Positions 40,082 through 49,141 of a stretch of DNA of 64,000 nucleotides are shown here, in pieces. The position numbers and the translations under genes were made by a program. Under the pieces are notes generated by a model that had not been told where the DNA came from, searched no databases, and saw nothing but the letters and a program-made list of their open reading frames with translations. The stretch is from UKL13-2 sp036394575. Its GTDB lineage: Bacteria > Pseudomonadota > Gammaproteobacteria > Burkholderiales > Usitatibacteraceae. Location: the NCBI GenBank assembly GCA_036394575.1, contig DASWEY010000078.1, positions 1 through 64,000 of the forward strand, given 5' to 3'. Position 1 is the stretch's first letter; the number at the start of each line of letters is the position of its first letter.

Positions 40082-41076
40082 GGTTTGGACGGCATGGCCG
40101 TACCGCCGCCAAGCTGCGCCACCATCGCGGCGATCGCGCTCATTTGCGGCGCCGATTTTTTTGCGTAATCGGGGGCGTCATAGCCCCACCAGTCCCAGCA
40201 ACTGTTGATCGCTTTCTGGCCGGTCTGCGGGTACAGCACCACGATCCGATTGCTGTCGGCCCAGCGGTTATAGCCGGCGTTGCGCACAAACACCTCGCCG
40301 ATGTCGGCGGTGTTCTGCTTGCAGCCATGCAGGGCCACGTGGATGCGGCATTGCGCGCCCTGCGCGCAGTCTTCCGGTATATACACCCAGCCGCTGGTGG
40401 CCATGCCGTGGCCGGCGACGAAGGCGGACTGGTCGAATTCGAGCAACGCTCCCTTGAGCATGTCGTTGCGTGGATTCAGCGGGCCAAGGAGATGCTGGAG
40501 AATGGCGCCGGCCAGATCGAAGCCGCAGTTGTTGATGAACGGCGATGCCTTGACCGTACAGGCGGCACCGAAGTCGTCGGTGATCATGGCGTGCTCGGCG
40601 TCAAGGTCCTTTTTGTAGGCCAGGTTCGCCGCCGGCAAAAAATTTTGGTAATAGCTGAACAGGTCCGCGCTGGTCGCCGGGTTCACCACACTGTCCTTGG
40701 CGCCGGCAAATAAATAGACCTTTGCGGCCGCTAGATTTTCGACAGGATCGATTGCGCCGTCCTTTGCCCAGGCTCGGGTCGTTGCCGCCAGTGCGGCGAC
40801 GGGAATGGACGCGCGCCCGAAGCAGCGGCCGAGCGCATTGCCGATCGCGCCTTCGGCGCAGTTGTAGGGCCCACCGGCCACCACCCCGGCGCCTTTGCGA
40901 AAGATGGCGGAATAGGCGATATGCAATTGCACCGCCATATAGCCGCCGGAGGATATTCCGGATACCGAAGTCTGGGACTTGTCGACATTCAGTTTCGGCA
41001 GCGGGTCCGCGCCCGCCTGGCTGGCACTGACCGCGATGATGCCGGCCAGTAGCGGTGTGAAATAGTTGCGCTTCAT
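40078..41076 (-). CDS. Exported PHB-depolymerase-like esterase
   Basis: This 332-residue protein has a signal peptide ending near AGAD and a catalytic domain like the polyhydroxybutyrate depolymerase/esterase family. The nucleophile elbow is GISSGG; VYLFAGAKDSVVNP fits the Asp region and VALHGCKQNTADIG the oxyanion or His region, with a late IVVLYPQTG and the tryptophan-rich NSCWDWWGYD. GAGGAG six bases before ATG 41076 favours that start over 41082. It overlaps livG by 4 bp and follows the substrate-binding protein gene by 80 bp, so it is part of the Liv-type operon. It may release hydroxyacid monomers or oligomers for uptake; this is an inference. Confidence 0.85.
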   Translation of the reverse strand: MKRNYFTPLLAGIIAVSASQAGADPLPKLNVDKSQTSVSGISSGGYMAVQLHIAYSAIFRKGAGVVAGGPYNCAEGAIGNALGRCFGRASIPVAALAATTRAWAKDGAIDPVENLAAAKVYLFAGAKDSVVNPATSADLFSYYQNFLPAANLAYKKDLDAEHAMITDDFGAACTVKASPFINNCGFDLAGAILQHLLGPLNPRNDMLKGALLEFDQSAFVAGHGMATSGWVYIPEDCAQGAQCRIHVALHGCKQNTADIGEVFVRNAGYNRWADSNRIVVLYPQTGQKAINSCWDWWGYDAPDYAKKSAPQMSAIAAMVAQLGGGTAMPSKP

Positions 41077-41156
41077 GTGCATCTCCTCGTTTTTTTGCCG
41101 GGCCGTTCTCGTTCTTGTTTGCGCTCTTGTCTGGCGCTTCGTCGGTAATGCCCGCT

Positions 41157-42353
41157 TCAGGGATGGTTGCCGTTGCGGATCGGGATCTTCATTTCTTCGG
41201 CGCTGATTTCATGGACCAGCTCCGGCACGCCCCAGGCCAGCGCCGGATCGTTCCGGATCTTGAAGTGATACATGCTTTGCATCGCCTGATGGTCTTCCCG
41301 GCGAAAGGTCATGCGGCCCTTGGGGGTGTCGAAACTCATGCCCTCCATGGCCTTGATCAGCGCTTCGCTGCGGCTGTCGCCATCGGTTTTTTTCAGCGCC
41401 GCCACTACCGCCATCGCCGCGCTGAAACCGCCTGCGGTGAAAAAATCCGGCGGCTTGTTGAAAGCCTTGAAGTGACGCGCCACCAGCGCATCGTTCACCG
41501 GGTTTTTCGGGATGTCGTAATAGTAATAGGTCGCGCCTTCCATCCCCGGGAAATTCTTGTATACCGCCATCACCGGCAGGATGTTGCCGCCGGTGGCGAT
41601 CTCGATGCCGTAGCGTTGCAGATCGAGGTCGGCAATCTTGAAGGGATTGCCGCCGCCGGCCCAGATGATCCAGATGATCTTGCGCCCGGGCTGGTCGCGC
41701 AGCTTGTCGATCAGGCGTTGCGCGCCGGCAGTGAAGTCGGAGGTGCCGGGCGGCAGATATTCTTCGTGGACGATGCGCGCATTCTTCAGCGCCTCGCGGA
41801 ACGCCTTGACCCCGTCGCGCCCGAACACGGTGTCCTGCCCAAGCGTGGCGATCACGGTGCCCGGCTTGTCCTGCGCGACCGCATTGGCGATCGCGTCCTG
41901 TGAGCTGTTGCGGGCGGTGCGGAAAATGTATCGATGCCATTTGCTGCCGGTGATGGCGTCGGCCACGGCAGGCTCGATCAACAGGATTTTCTTGTATTCC
42001 TCGGCGATCGGCAGCATCGCCATCGTCACCCCCGACGAGGCCGCGCCGATGGCGAGGTCGGCCTTGTCGTCGGCATAGGCTGCCGCCAGTTGCGCGCGGC
42101 CCACATCCGGTTTGCCGTGGCAGTCGCGTTCGATGACGGTGATTTTTTTGCCGGCGACGGTCATGGTGCCGGCGGTCGCGTAATCCAGGCCCATCATGAA
42201 GCCGGTTTGCGTCTGCTTGGCGTAGGCCTCCATCGGGCCGGTCTTGTCATAGACAAAGGCGACGCGGATTTCCTGCGCCCGGACGAGGCTGCAGACGAGC
42301 AGGGCGGAAACGGCCAGGATGGCGGACCGGACAGTCCGGTGTCGGGCGTGCAT
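41157..42353 (-). CDS. Liv-type ABC transporter substrate-binding protein
   Basis: This is a 398-residue periplasmic binding protein of the type I (LivJ/LivK) fold. The signal peptide ends at LVRAQ. The mature part begins EIRVAFVYDKTGPMEAY and contains IERDCHGKPDVGRAQLAAAYADDKADLAIGA, then VIATLGQDTVFGRDGVKAFRE and PKGRMTFRREDHQAMQSM, all family features. It heads the operon and is divergent from the TonB-dependent receptor with a 175-bp gap. It belongs to the ligand-diverse group that includes amide and aromatic-acid binders, so the branched-chain label should not be taken literally. Confidence 0.92.
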   Translation of the reverse strand: MHARHRTVRSAILAVSALLVCSLVRAQEIRVAFVYDKTGPMEAYAKQTQTGFMMGLDYATAGTMTVAGKKITVIERDCHGKPDVGRAQLAAAYADDKADLAIGAASSGVTMAMLPIAEEYKKILLIEPAVADAITGSKWHRYIFRTARNSSQDAIANAVAQDKPGTVIATLGQDTVFGRDGVKAFREALKNARIVHEEYLPPGTSDFTAGAQRLIDKLRDQPGRKIIWIIWAGGGNPFKIADLDLQRYGIEIATGGNILPVMAVYKNFPGMEGATYYYYDIPKNPVNDALVARHFKAFNKPPDFFTAGGFSAAMAVVAALKKTDGDSRSEALIKAMEGMSFDTPKGRMTFRREDHQAMQSMYHFKIRNDPALAWGVPELVHEISAEEMKIPIRNGNHP

Positions 42354-42528
42354 GAGTTCTTATATCCCAAAACGGTGAATCAACCGGACGCTTATTGTGC
42401 CGGTTCACATCCGCCTTGCGCCCCTTCTGATTATTTGTTAGGATAAATTCAACAAGCAATGAATTTTAACGCCGGTTGCACCGGCGCGACAAGTTCAATA
42501 AATAAAAAACCATCCTGAGGAGAGAACA

Positions 42529-44823
42529 ATGAAACTGAAATACATCAGTGTTGCAGTCGCGTCCCTGTTTGCCGCCGCCGGTACTGTTTCCGCACAGCAG
42601 AGCCCGGCCAATCCGCCTGCAGCCAGCGCGCCCGCCAAGGCGCAAGACAAGGCCGACAACCCCGAGAAACTCGAAGCGGTTACGGTGACCGCCCGCCGGC
42701 GCGAAGAATCCCTGCAGGACGTGCCCATCTCGGTAACGGCTTTTACCGCCGATCAGCTTGCAAAAAACGGCACCACGGACATCACCGGACTTGCCAAATC
42801 GGTGCCGAATACGACGCTGTCCGCTTCGCGCGGGACCAATTCAACGCTGACCGCATTCATCCGCGGCGTCGGCCAGCAGGACCCGGTGGCGGGGTTTGAA
42901 TCCGGCGTCGGCATTTACCTTGACGACATCTATCTGGCGCGTCCGCAGGGCGCCGTCGCGGATATTTACGATGTGGAGCGCATTGAAGTACTGCGCGGTC
43001 CGCAAGGCACGTTGTATGGCCGCAACACCATTGGCGGTGCGATCAAATATGTCACCCGGAAGCTGGGGGCGGAACCCGAGTTGCGCCTCAAGGGAACCTA
43101 TGGGTCCTATGGACAAACCGACGCGGTCATCACCGGCAGCATGCCGGTCGCAAGCTGGATACGACTCGGCACGACGCTCGCCGTGTTCAAGCGGGACGGA
43201 TTCGGCACCAACCGCTCCAACGGCGACGAAAACTACAACAAGGACATCAAGGCCGGCCGCATCAGCGCTGAATTTACCCCTACCGGCACCCTGTTCGTTC
43301 GCCTCGCCGCCGATACCACCAAGGACGACTCCAATCCGCGTCATGGCTATCGGCTGACGCCGGAAACCAGCACTGGCAAGCAACCGCTCAGCAATGTCTA
43401 CGACACCGAGGCCAACCTGACGACCGTGCTGGGCCATAAACAGGAAGTGACGCAAACCGGCGGCTCGGCATTGGTCGAATGGCAGTTCGCCAAGGATCTG
43501 ACATTCAAGTCGATCACCGCGTCGCGCCACGACAAATCCTATGCGCCGATCGATTTCGATTCGCTTAACAAGCCGACCTTCGATGTGCCGGCGGTTTATA
43601 CCAACCGGCAACTTAGCCAGGAATTCCAGATCACCTACACGGGCAACAAAATGCAGGGCGTGGCGGGCGTCTATTATCTTGATGCCAATGCCTACAACAA
43701 GTTCGATGTGCGCCTGCTGGGGCTTTCCACGTTCACCGAAGACAATGTTGACACCAAGGCCTGGGCGGTGTTTGCCGATGCCAGCTTCGATGTGACCGAT
43801 GCCTTCAGCTTTTCCATCGGCGGTCGTTACACCGAAGATGAGCGCAAGGCCAAAATCCTGCGCGAAATCTACCTCGGCGTGCTCGGCTCGCCGGCCATGG
43901 GCAATCCAGGCGCGGTGCTGTTCCGCCCCGCCGACACAAACCTGACCCCGGACCAGCTACATCGCAAGGACCGGAAGTTCACGCCGCGCATCTCGGCCAG
44001 TCTGAAAGTCGATGCGGACAATAATCTCTATGCGTCCGTATCGCAGGGCTTCAAGGGCGGCAGTTTTGATCCGCGCCTCAATCTGGTCGGCACCAAGATC
44101 AGCGTTGCCAAGGCCAGCCAGGGTTTCAGCCCGGAAACCATTACCACCTATGAGATGGGCGTTAAATCCCAATTCAATCAGGGCCGCTTTCTGACCAATG
44201 TCGCCCTGTTCCACAGCGACTACAAGGATGTGCAGATCCCGGGCTCCATCGCCATCGATACCAATGGCGACGGCATCGACGACAGCTTTGCCGGAGTCAC
44301 CACCAATGCCGGCAAGGCGCGCATCGACGGCGTTGAAATTGAAGCGACCGCCAAAGTCACCGAGGCGTTCAGCCTGTCGGGAATGATGGGCTATATCGAT
44401 GCCAAGTACACCAAATTCATCGGTGCCGGAAACATTGATGTTGCCAACCAGCGCGGCTTCCAGAACACGCCGCGAAAAACCGCCAGTATCAAGGGCAACT
44501 ATGACTGGTCGCAGGCCATCATGGGCCGTTCCGGCAAGCTGTCCCTGAGCAGCACGGTGTCTTACCGCAGCAATACGCAGCAGTTCGAGTTTGCGACGCC
44601 GATCCTCGATCAGCCGGCATACTATCTTTGGGATGCCAGTCTGGTGTGGACCTCCTCGAACAACAAGCTTCGCGCCGGCTTGCACGGCAAGAATCTGAAC
44701 AATAACCATTACAAGGTGGCCGGCTACTATTTCCCGACCCTGCCATCGCCCGGTGACAGCAGCGTGCTGGCGTTCTACGGCAACCCGCGCACGGTATCGG
44801 CAACGATCGAATATCGCTTCTGA
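42529..44823 (+). CDS. TonB-dependent outer-membrane receptor
   Basis: This is a 764-residue outer-membrane receptor. A signal peptide ends near VSAQQ, a proline/alanine linker follows, then a TonB-box-like LEAVTVTA. The plug domain has REESLQDVPISVTAFTADQL, TAFIRGVGQQDPVAGFESGVGIYLDD and VERIEVLRGPQGTLYGRNTIGGAI. The barrel ends in ATIEYRF with the terminal aromatic residue. TGAGGAGA precedes the ATG. The plug type is common in receptors of sphingomonads and burkholderiales for organic molecules rather than siderophores. It is divergent from the Liv-type operon (hairpin GCCGG-N5-CCGGC at 42471-42485 in the gap) and convergent with a TetR gene. Confidence 0.93.
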   Translation: MKLKYISVAVASLFAAAGTVSAQQSPANPPAASAPAKAQDKADNPEKLEAVTVTARRREESLQDVPISVTAFTADQLAKNGTTDITGLAKSVPNTTLSASRGTNSTLTAFIRGVGQQDPVAGFESGVGIYLDDIYLARPQGAVADIYDVERIEVLRGPQGTLYGRNTIGGAIKYVTRKLGAEPELRLKGTYGSYGQTDAVITGSMPVASWIRLGTTLAVFKRDGFGTNRSNGDENYNKDIKAGRISAEFTPTGTLFVRLAADTTKDDSNPRHGYRLTPETSTGKQPLSNVYDTEANLTTVLGHKQEVTQTGGSALVEWQFAKDLTFKSITASRHDKSYAPIDFDSLNKPTFDVPAVYTNRQLSQEFQITYTGNKMQGVAGVYYLDANAYNKFDVRLLGLSTFTEDNVDTKAWAVFADASFDVTDAFSFSIGGRYTEDERKAKILREIYLGVLGSPAMGNPGAVLFRPADTNLTPDQLHRKDRKFTPRISASLKVDADNNLYASVSQGFKGGSFDPRLNLVGTKISVAKASQGFSPETITTYEMGVKSQFNQGRFLTNVALFHSDYKDVQIPGSIAIDTNGDGIDDSFAGVTTNAGKARIDGVEIEATAKVTEAFSLSGMMGYIDAKYTKFIGAGNIDVANQRGFQNTPRKTASIKGNYDWSQAIMGRSGKLSLSSTVSYRSNTQQFEFATPILDQPAYYLWDASLVWTSSNNKLRAGLHGKNLNNNHYKVAGYYFPTLPSPGDSSVLAFYGNPRTVSATIEYRF

Positions 44824-44887
44824 TATTGCGGCTGAGGGCGCACTGAACCACTGCGCCCGGGCCGGTAGCTTCGCATGAGCTGCCGGC

Positions 44888-45628
44888 CTATTTCGAACGT
44901 GTTGCGCGGCTTGGCACGCACACGCTTTTGAATCCGGCCGTGCAGTACTTGACCATGCGCGGCGCCAGCAACTCCAGGTCGTCCGAGTGACAGATTCCGC
45001 CGCTCAGGCGATCGATACGGCCTGTCCTCGACAAGGCAAGCGTCAGCGAGCCGGTCAGGAACATAAAACACCAGTAGAGATCTTCCACCCGGGCATCCGG
45101 CAAAGCCCGTTTGATGACACCGATGAGTTTATGCACAACCGGATCGAAATAAGCCTTCTCGCTGGGACCGCCGCCGCCCGGCGCATTGTTGACATGCGCA
45201 ATCAGCCGGAAATAATGCCGCCAGCCCTCGTCCCCCTTGTTGGCCTGCTCCAGCAGGGGCAGCAAAAATGCGGCAACCGCGCCCTCCACTTCAACCGCGT
45301 CGCCGAACCGGGCTTCATAGCGATCCAGCGCCGCCATGCGCTCGGCAAAGACCACGCCGGCGCGCCGGTCGAGCACGGCCTCGAACAATCCTTTTTTGGT
45401 GTCGAAGTAATAATGCGCCAGCGCCGCGTCGACATTTGCCAGGGCTGCCACCGCCCGCATGGTGACGGCGTCAAAGCCATGCTTGGAGAACAGCTCTTCG
45501 GCGGCATCGAGGATGCGTTTGGTGGCGTCGATGCTGCCCGCAGCCTTGCGCGGGCGCCCTACCGTCGCGCGCTTGCGCTTGGCGGCCGGTGCGGGCGCAG
45601 CCGCGGATTTTTTGCGCGCCGCGTTCAT
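44888..45628 (-). CDS. TetR family transcriptional regulator
   Basis: This is a 246-residue TetR/AcrR regulator with a long basic N-terminal extension (RKKSAAAPAPAAKRKRATVGRPRK), then the helix-turn-helix (ILDAAEELFSKHGFDAVTMRAVAALANV and AALAHYYFDTKKGLFEAVL). The C-terminal domain resembles the AefR/CerR-type group (VVHKLIGVIKRALPDA, LYWCFMFLTGSL). It is convergent with the TonB receptor gene and divergent (105 bp) from the alpha/beta hydrolase gene, so it is a candidate regulator of both. I saw no clear palindrome in that gap. Confidence 0.9.
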   Translation of the reverse strand: MNAARKKSAAAPAPAAKRKRATVGRPRKAAGSIDATKRILDAAEELFSKHGFDAVTMRAVAALANVDAALAHYYFDTKKGLFEAVLDRRAGVVFAERMAALDRYEARFGDAVEVEGAVAAFLLPLLEQANKGDEGWRHYFRLIAHVNNAPGGGGPSEKAYFDPVVHKLIGVIKRALPDARVEDLYWCFMFLTGSLTLALSRTGRIDRLSGGICHSDDLELLAPRMVKYCTAGFKSVCVPSRATRSK

Positions 45629-45733
45629 GGGCGATGCGTCCTTGTTGTTCTGCCCGCCGCTACCCGATACGAACCTTGCATCGATACACCGCTCATTCGA
45701 TTTTTTTCATTTTAATTCTTTTCGGATGCATTC

Positions 45734-46582
45734 ATGAATTATGTTGATGTCTTTTTCACCAGCAGCGACGGCCTGCGCCTCTATGCGCGCGACTATCCCG
45801 GCCCAGCGGCTGCGGCGCCGGTCGTCCTCTGCCTGCCGGGTCTGACGCGCAACAGCAAGGACTTTGCCGCTCTGGCCGAAGATCTGTGCAAGACGTATCG
45901 CGTCGTCTGCCCCGACCAGCGCGGCCGCGGACGCTCGGCGCGCGACCCCGAACCGGCACGCTATCGTCCCGAGCAATATGCGGGCGATATGGAAACCTTG
46001 TTGAACCTGCTGCATATCAAGCGGGTGGCCGTGATCGGCACTTCGCTGGGCGGTCTGATGGCCATCATGATGATGGCGCGCGACCCGCAGCGCATCCATG
46101 CCGCCGTGCTGAACGATGTCGGCCCCGAACTGGACCCGTGCGGCATCGCGCGCATTGCGGCTTATGTCGGCAAAACGGCGCCCGCCGCAGACTGGGACGA
46201 AGCCGTGCAACAAACCTCCGCGATCAATGGGGCCGCTTTCCCCGATTTCACGATCGAGGATTGGCAGGCGATGGCGCGCGACATCTACATCCAGGAAGGC
46301 ACCCGGCCGGTTCTCGATTACGATCCGACGATTTCACAGGGCATTGCCGCCGGCAGCGCGGCGCCGAATCTCTGGCCCCTGTTCGAAATGGTATCCCTCA
46401 GGCCGCTGCTGGTGTTGCGCGGCGAGAGTTCGGACATCCTGTCCGCGGCGACCCTGGCGGAAATGACGCGCCGGCTGCCACAGCTGACGTCGCTGACCAT
46501 CACCGGCCGCGGCCACGCGCCGACCCTGACCGAACCGGCAGCACGTGCAGCGATCACAAAATTTCTGCACGATTGCCGCTGA
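45734..46582 (+). CDS. Alpha/beta hydrolase
   Basis: This is a 282-residue cytosolic hydrolase of the alpha/beta fold. VVLCLPGLTRNSKDFAALAE holds the oxyanion region, the nucleophile elbow is GTSLGG, the acid is Asp in RGESSDIL, and the His is in GRGHAPTLTEP; the complete triad is visible. CPDQRGRGRSARDPEPARYRP is a block typical of enol-lactonase or ester hydrolase relatives. No signal peptide is present. Divergent from the tetR gene and next to the TonB receptor, it could act on imported esters. The reading frame beyond its stop is not coding. A strong hairpin follows. Confidence 0.9.
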   Translation: MNYVDVFFTSSDGLRLYARDYPGPAAAAPVVLCLPGLTRNSKDFAALAEDLCKTYRVVCPDQRGRGRSARDPEPARYRPEQYAGDMETLLNLLHIKRVAVIGTSLGGLMAIMMMARDPQRIHAAVLNDVGPELDPCGIARIAAYVGKTAPAADWDEAVQQTSAINGAAFPDFTIEDWQAMARDIYIQEGTRPVLDYDPTISQGIAAGSAAPNLWPLFEMVSLRPLLVLRGESSDILSAATLAEMTRRLPQLTSLTITGRGHAPTLTEPAARAAITKFLHDCR

Positions 46583-46694
46583 ACAAAAACAGGGTCGATG
46601 GCAAAAAACCGGCAGCCCCGCCTCGCCGCCTATTTTGCCTATCTCACCTGTCTAACCCAGATCGATCTGGCGAACGCGGCGAACGAAATGGCAA

Positions 46695-46722
46695 TGCAGC
46701 CGGGAACTTTTTCCCGGCTGCA
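46695..46722. terminator. 12-bp perfect hairpin between convergent genes
   Basis: TGCAGCCGGGAA (46695-46706) and TTCCCGGCTGCA (46711-46722) form a perfect 12-bp stem with a 4-base loop CTTT, between the hydrolase and small heat-shock protein genes, which converge. It has no U-tract but is likely to stop or stabilise both transcripts. Confidence 0.65.
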
Positions 46723-46783
46723 CAAGGTTGCGAAACGAGGTTGTGAAACGATTGAGCGATGACGCCGAAGCGCCCGCCGGGTC

Positions 46784-47239
46784 TTAGGCGGCCTGGCGTT
46801 CCAGCAGCTGCACGTTGCCGGCGCCTTCGATGGAAATCTTGCGGGGCTTCATCGCCTCGGGGATTTCGCGGGCCAGCTCGATGCTGAGGATGCCCGATTC
46901 AACCGTGGCGCGAACCACCTTGACGTGATCGGCAAGCTGGAAGCGGTGCTCGAAATTGCGCGCCGCGATACCGCGATGCAGATAGGTCCTGGCGGCTTCC
47001 TCGCGCGGCTTGCGGCCGGTGATCTTCAGGGTGTCGCGCTCGACTTCCAGTTCCAGTTCGGAACGGTCGAAGCCGGCGACGGCCATGGTGATCAGATACT
47101 TGTTTTCGGCGACCAGCTCGATGTTGTAGGGCGGGTAGCTCGGTTGCGCATCGACCAGTTGGCCATTGTCGAAGAGTTGGGCGAGACGATCGAAACCGAT
47201 GGCCGAACGATACAGGGGGGTGAAATCAAATGTACGCAT
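46784..47239 (-). CDS. Small heat-shock protein (Hsp20, IbpA-like)
   Basis: This is a 151-residue alpha-crystallin-type chaperone that holds unfolding proteins. It opens MRTFDFTPLYRSAIGFDRL, the IbpA N-terminus, and the alpha-crystallin domain has YPPYNIEL, YLITMAVAGFDRSELELEVERDTLKITG and the GILSIELAREIPEA block, followed by a C-terminal tail without the full IxI after PRKISIEG. AAGGA lies eight bases before ATG 47239. A sigma-32-like promoter is 67-94 bp upstream, so heat induction is expected. Confidence 0.92.
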   Translation of the reverse strand: MRTFDFTPLYRSAIGFDRLAQLFDNGQLVDAQPSYPPYNIELVAENKYLITMAVAGFDRSELELEVERDTLKITGRKPREEAARTYLHRGIAARNFEHRFQLADHVKVVRATVESGILSIELAREIPEAMKPRKISIEGAGNVQLLERQAA

Positions 47240-47305
47240 GGTTATATCCTTTCCAGTTAAAAGCGATATGGTTAAGCGGGCCTCCGTTGAGCACCCGCAT
47301 TGGAA

Positions 47306-47333
47306 AGATAGGTTCGCGTTTTTTGTTTTCAAG
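47306..47333 (-). promoter_or_regulatory. Sigma-32-type promoter of the hsp20 gene
   Basis: On the minus strand CTTGAAA (47327-47333) is followed after 14 bp by CCTATCT (47306-47312), close to the heat-shock consensus CTTGAAA-N(11-16)-CCCCATNT. It faces the small heat-shock gene. The -35 element overlaps the region used by the opposite-strand promoter of the DUF3224 gene. Confidence 0.7.
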
Positions 47334-47349
47334 CCCTGTCCGCCAATCC

Positions 47350-47355
47350 TATAAT
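47350..47355 (+). promoter_or_regulatory. -10 element of the DUF3224 gene
   Basis: A perfect TATAAT lies ten bases before the ATG at 47365. The -35 region 17 bp upstream (TTTCAA, 47327-47332) is poor. The leader would be very short, a few bases, so the start or promoter needs care. Confidence 0.5.
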
Positions 47356-47364
47356 GGCGGCACC

Positions 47365-47874
47365 ATGAATATCCGCAAACAAATCAGACTGCGCGCCATT
47401 GCGGGCTATTTGCTGTCTGCCCTGATTGGCGCGGCTTGCGCTCACCTACCGACGGGAACCGTCATGACCAGTCGCGCCAGTGGTACCTTCGACGTAAAAC
47501 TCAGCCCGCAGGCGGCGGACGCCAAAACCGAAGGCGCGGTTCCCGGCCGGATGCTGATCGACAAGCAGTTCCACGGTGCACTGGAGGCCGCCAGCAAGGG
47601 GCAGATGCTGGCGGCGATGAGCGAAGTCAAGGGCTCGGCCGGCTATGTCGCCATCGAGCAGGTCAGCGGCACGCTGGATGGCAAGCGAGGAAGCTTCATC
47701 CTGCAGCACACCGGCACCATGAACCGCGGCGTGCCCAGTTTAAGCGTTACCGTGGTGCCCGATTCCGGTACCGGCGAGCTGCGCGGGCTCAGCGGCAGCA
47801 TGACGATCAATATCGTCGACGGCAAACACTTCTACGATTTCGACTACATCCTGGCAGACAAAGCGGCGAACTGA
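47365..47874 (+). CDS. DUF3224 family lipoprotein
   Basis: This is a 169-residue protein from ATG 47365. The signal peptide (LLSALIGAACAHL) contains a lipobox-like GAAC, suggesting a lipid anchor. The mature part is the DUF3224 beta-barrel domain, related in shape to allene-oxide-cyclase-like proteins: ASGTFDVKLSPQAAD, RMLIDKQFHGALEAASKGQMLAA, AGYVAIEQVSGTLDGKRGSFILQHTGTMNRG and GELRGLSGSMTI. Most relatives lack a signal peptide, so export here is a little unusual. Function is unknown. Divergent from the small heat-shock gene; 7 bp from the convergent thiolase stop. Confidence 0.88.
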   Translation: MNIRKQIRLRAIAGYLLSALIGAACAHLPTGTVMTSRASGTFDVKLSPQAADAKTEGAVPGRMLIDKQFHGALEAASKGQMLAAMSEVKGSAGYVAIEQVSGTLDGKRGSFILQHTGTMNRGVPSLSVTVVPDSGTGELRGLSGSMTINIVDGKHFYDFDYILADKAAN

Positions 47875-47881
47875 CGCCCAT

Positions 47882-49141
47882 TCAGGATTCCAGCAAGGCC
47901 ACCGTTCCCAGGCCACCATCTGCACAAATGCTGACGATCGCCTTTTTGCCCGGCCCCATCGCCGCCAACTCCTTGGTCGCCTGGCTCAGGATGCGCGCCC
48001 CGGTGGCGCCGAAGGGATGACCGATAGCCACGCTGCCGCCGTTGGGGTTGATGCGCTCGCGCGGCAGCTTGCCCAGATCATTATTCACGCCGGCTTTTTC
48101 GCGGCGGAAGGTGTCGCTTTCCAGGGCGGCGATATTGCACAGCACCTGGGCGGCGAAGGCCTCGTGAATTTCATAGAGATCGATATCGCTGAAGGCGAGG
48201 CCGTTGCGGGCCAGCAGGCGCGGGATGGCGTAGGCCGGGGCCATCAGCAGGCCCTCGTGAAAAATATCCACGGCCGCGACTTCGTAGTCGCGCAGCTTCA
48301 CCTTCGGCAAATGGCCCGGAAGGCGCGTCAAGGCGGCCTCCCGGGCCACCCATATCGCCGCCGCGCCGTCGGTGAGCGGTGAAGAATTCCCGGCGGTGAT
48401 GGTGCCGGCGCTGGAGCGGTCGAACACCGGCTTCAGGGTCGCCAGTTTTTCCAGGGTGCTGTCGGCGCGCGGGATGCCGTCCCTGGCAATGCCGCTGACA
48501 TTGATGATGAGGTCGTCGAAAAAACCGTTCGCCATCGCCTTCACCGCGCGGGCATGGCTTTCGTAGGCGATCCGGTCCTGCGCATCGCGTGGAATTTTCC
48601 AGGTCTTCGCCATTTCTTCGCAATGCTCGCCCATGCTCTTGCCGCTGACGCGGTTCTTCACGCTGGGGATGTCGAGGCGGATGTCGCCGAACTTGATGGT
48701 GGCGACGGCATCGATGCGCGCGCCGAAGGAGCGCGCCTGCATCACGCCGCGCAGCCAGTCTGAGAAGCCCTGCGTGAGGCCGATCTGCACACGGCTCATC
48801 GCCTCCACGCCGCCGACCAGGGCCAGCGGTTTTTCGGCGCTCAACATGCCTGCCGCCTGGAATGCGCCGATCATCGAGGTCGAACAGGCCATCACCGTCG
48901 AGTAGGCGGGAATGGTCTGGTCGAGTTTCGCGTCCATCAGCACTTCGCGTGCGATATTGCTCCAGCGCAGGCTGGGAATCACGGTGCCCCAGACCATCAG
49001 ATCGGGCCGCGCGATCTTCGCCATCGCCTGCGCGACGGGCACCGACATCTGGATGGCGTCGAGCGATTTGAGCGGGCCGTCGACCTTGCAGAACGGGGTG
49101 CGCAGGCCGGCGACGAGGTAGGTAGGTTCTGATAAGTGCAT
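47882..49141 (-). CDS. Acetyl-CoA C-acyltransferase (FadI-like thiolase)
   Basis: This is a 419-residue thiolase. The nucleophilic Cys is in VMACSTSMIGAFQ, the second catalytic block is EIHEAFAAQVLCN followed by NPNGGSVAIGHPFGATGAR with the active-site His, and the third is ICADGGLGT. The ADGG form rather than GGG is as in the FadI/trifunctional-beta side of the family, so beta-oxidation of fatty or other acyl-CoAs is likely. The ATG at 49141 is preferred over 49147 for its AAGGA spacing. No matching hydratase/dehydrogenase gene is adjacent. Confidence 0.9.
   Translation of the reverse strand: MHLSEPTYLVAGLRTPFCKVDGPLKSLDAIQMSVPVAQAMAKIARPDLMVWGTVIPSLRWSNIAREVLMDAKLDQTIPAYSTVMACSTSMIGAFQAAGMLSAEKPLALVGGVEAMSRVQIGLTQGFSDWLRGVMQARSFGARIDAVATIKFGDIRLDIPSVKNRVSGKSMGEHCEEMAKTWKIPRDAQDRIAYESHARAVKAMANGFFDDLIINVSGIARDGIPRADSTLEKLATLKPVFDRSSAGTITAGNSSPLTDGAAAIWVAREAALTRLPGHLPKVKLRDYEVAAVDIFHEGLLMAPAYAIPRLLARNGLAFSDIDLYEIHEAFAAQVLCNIAALESDTFRREKAGVNNDLGKLPRERINPNGGSVAIGHPFGATGARILSQATKELAAMGPGKKAIVSICADGGLGTVALLES

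Noticed and set aside
45886..46746. Out-of-frame 286-codon reading over the alpha/beta hydrolase
   Set aside because: It reads the hydrolase gene in the wrong frame and ends past a hairpin; the in-frame product has a full catalytic triad.
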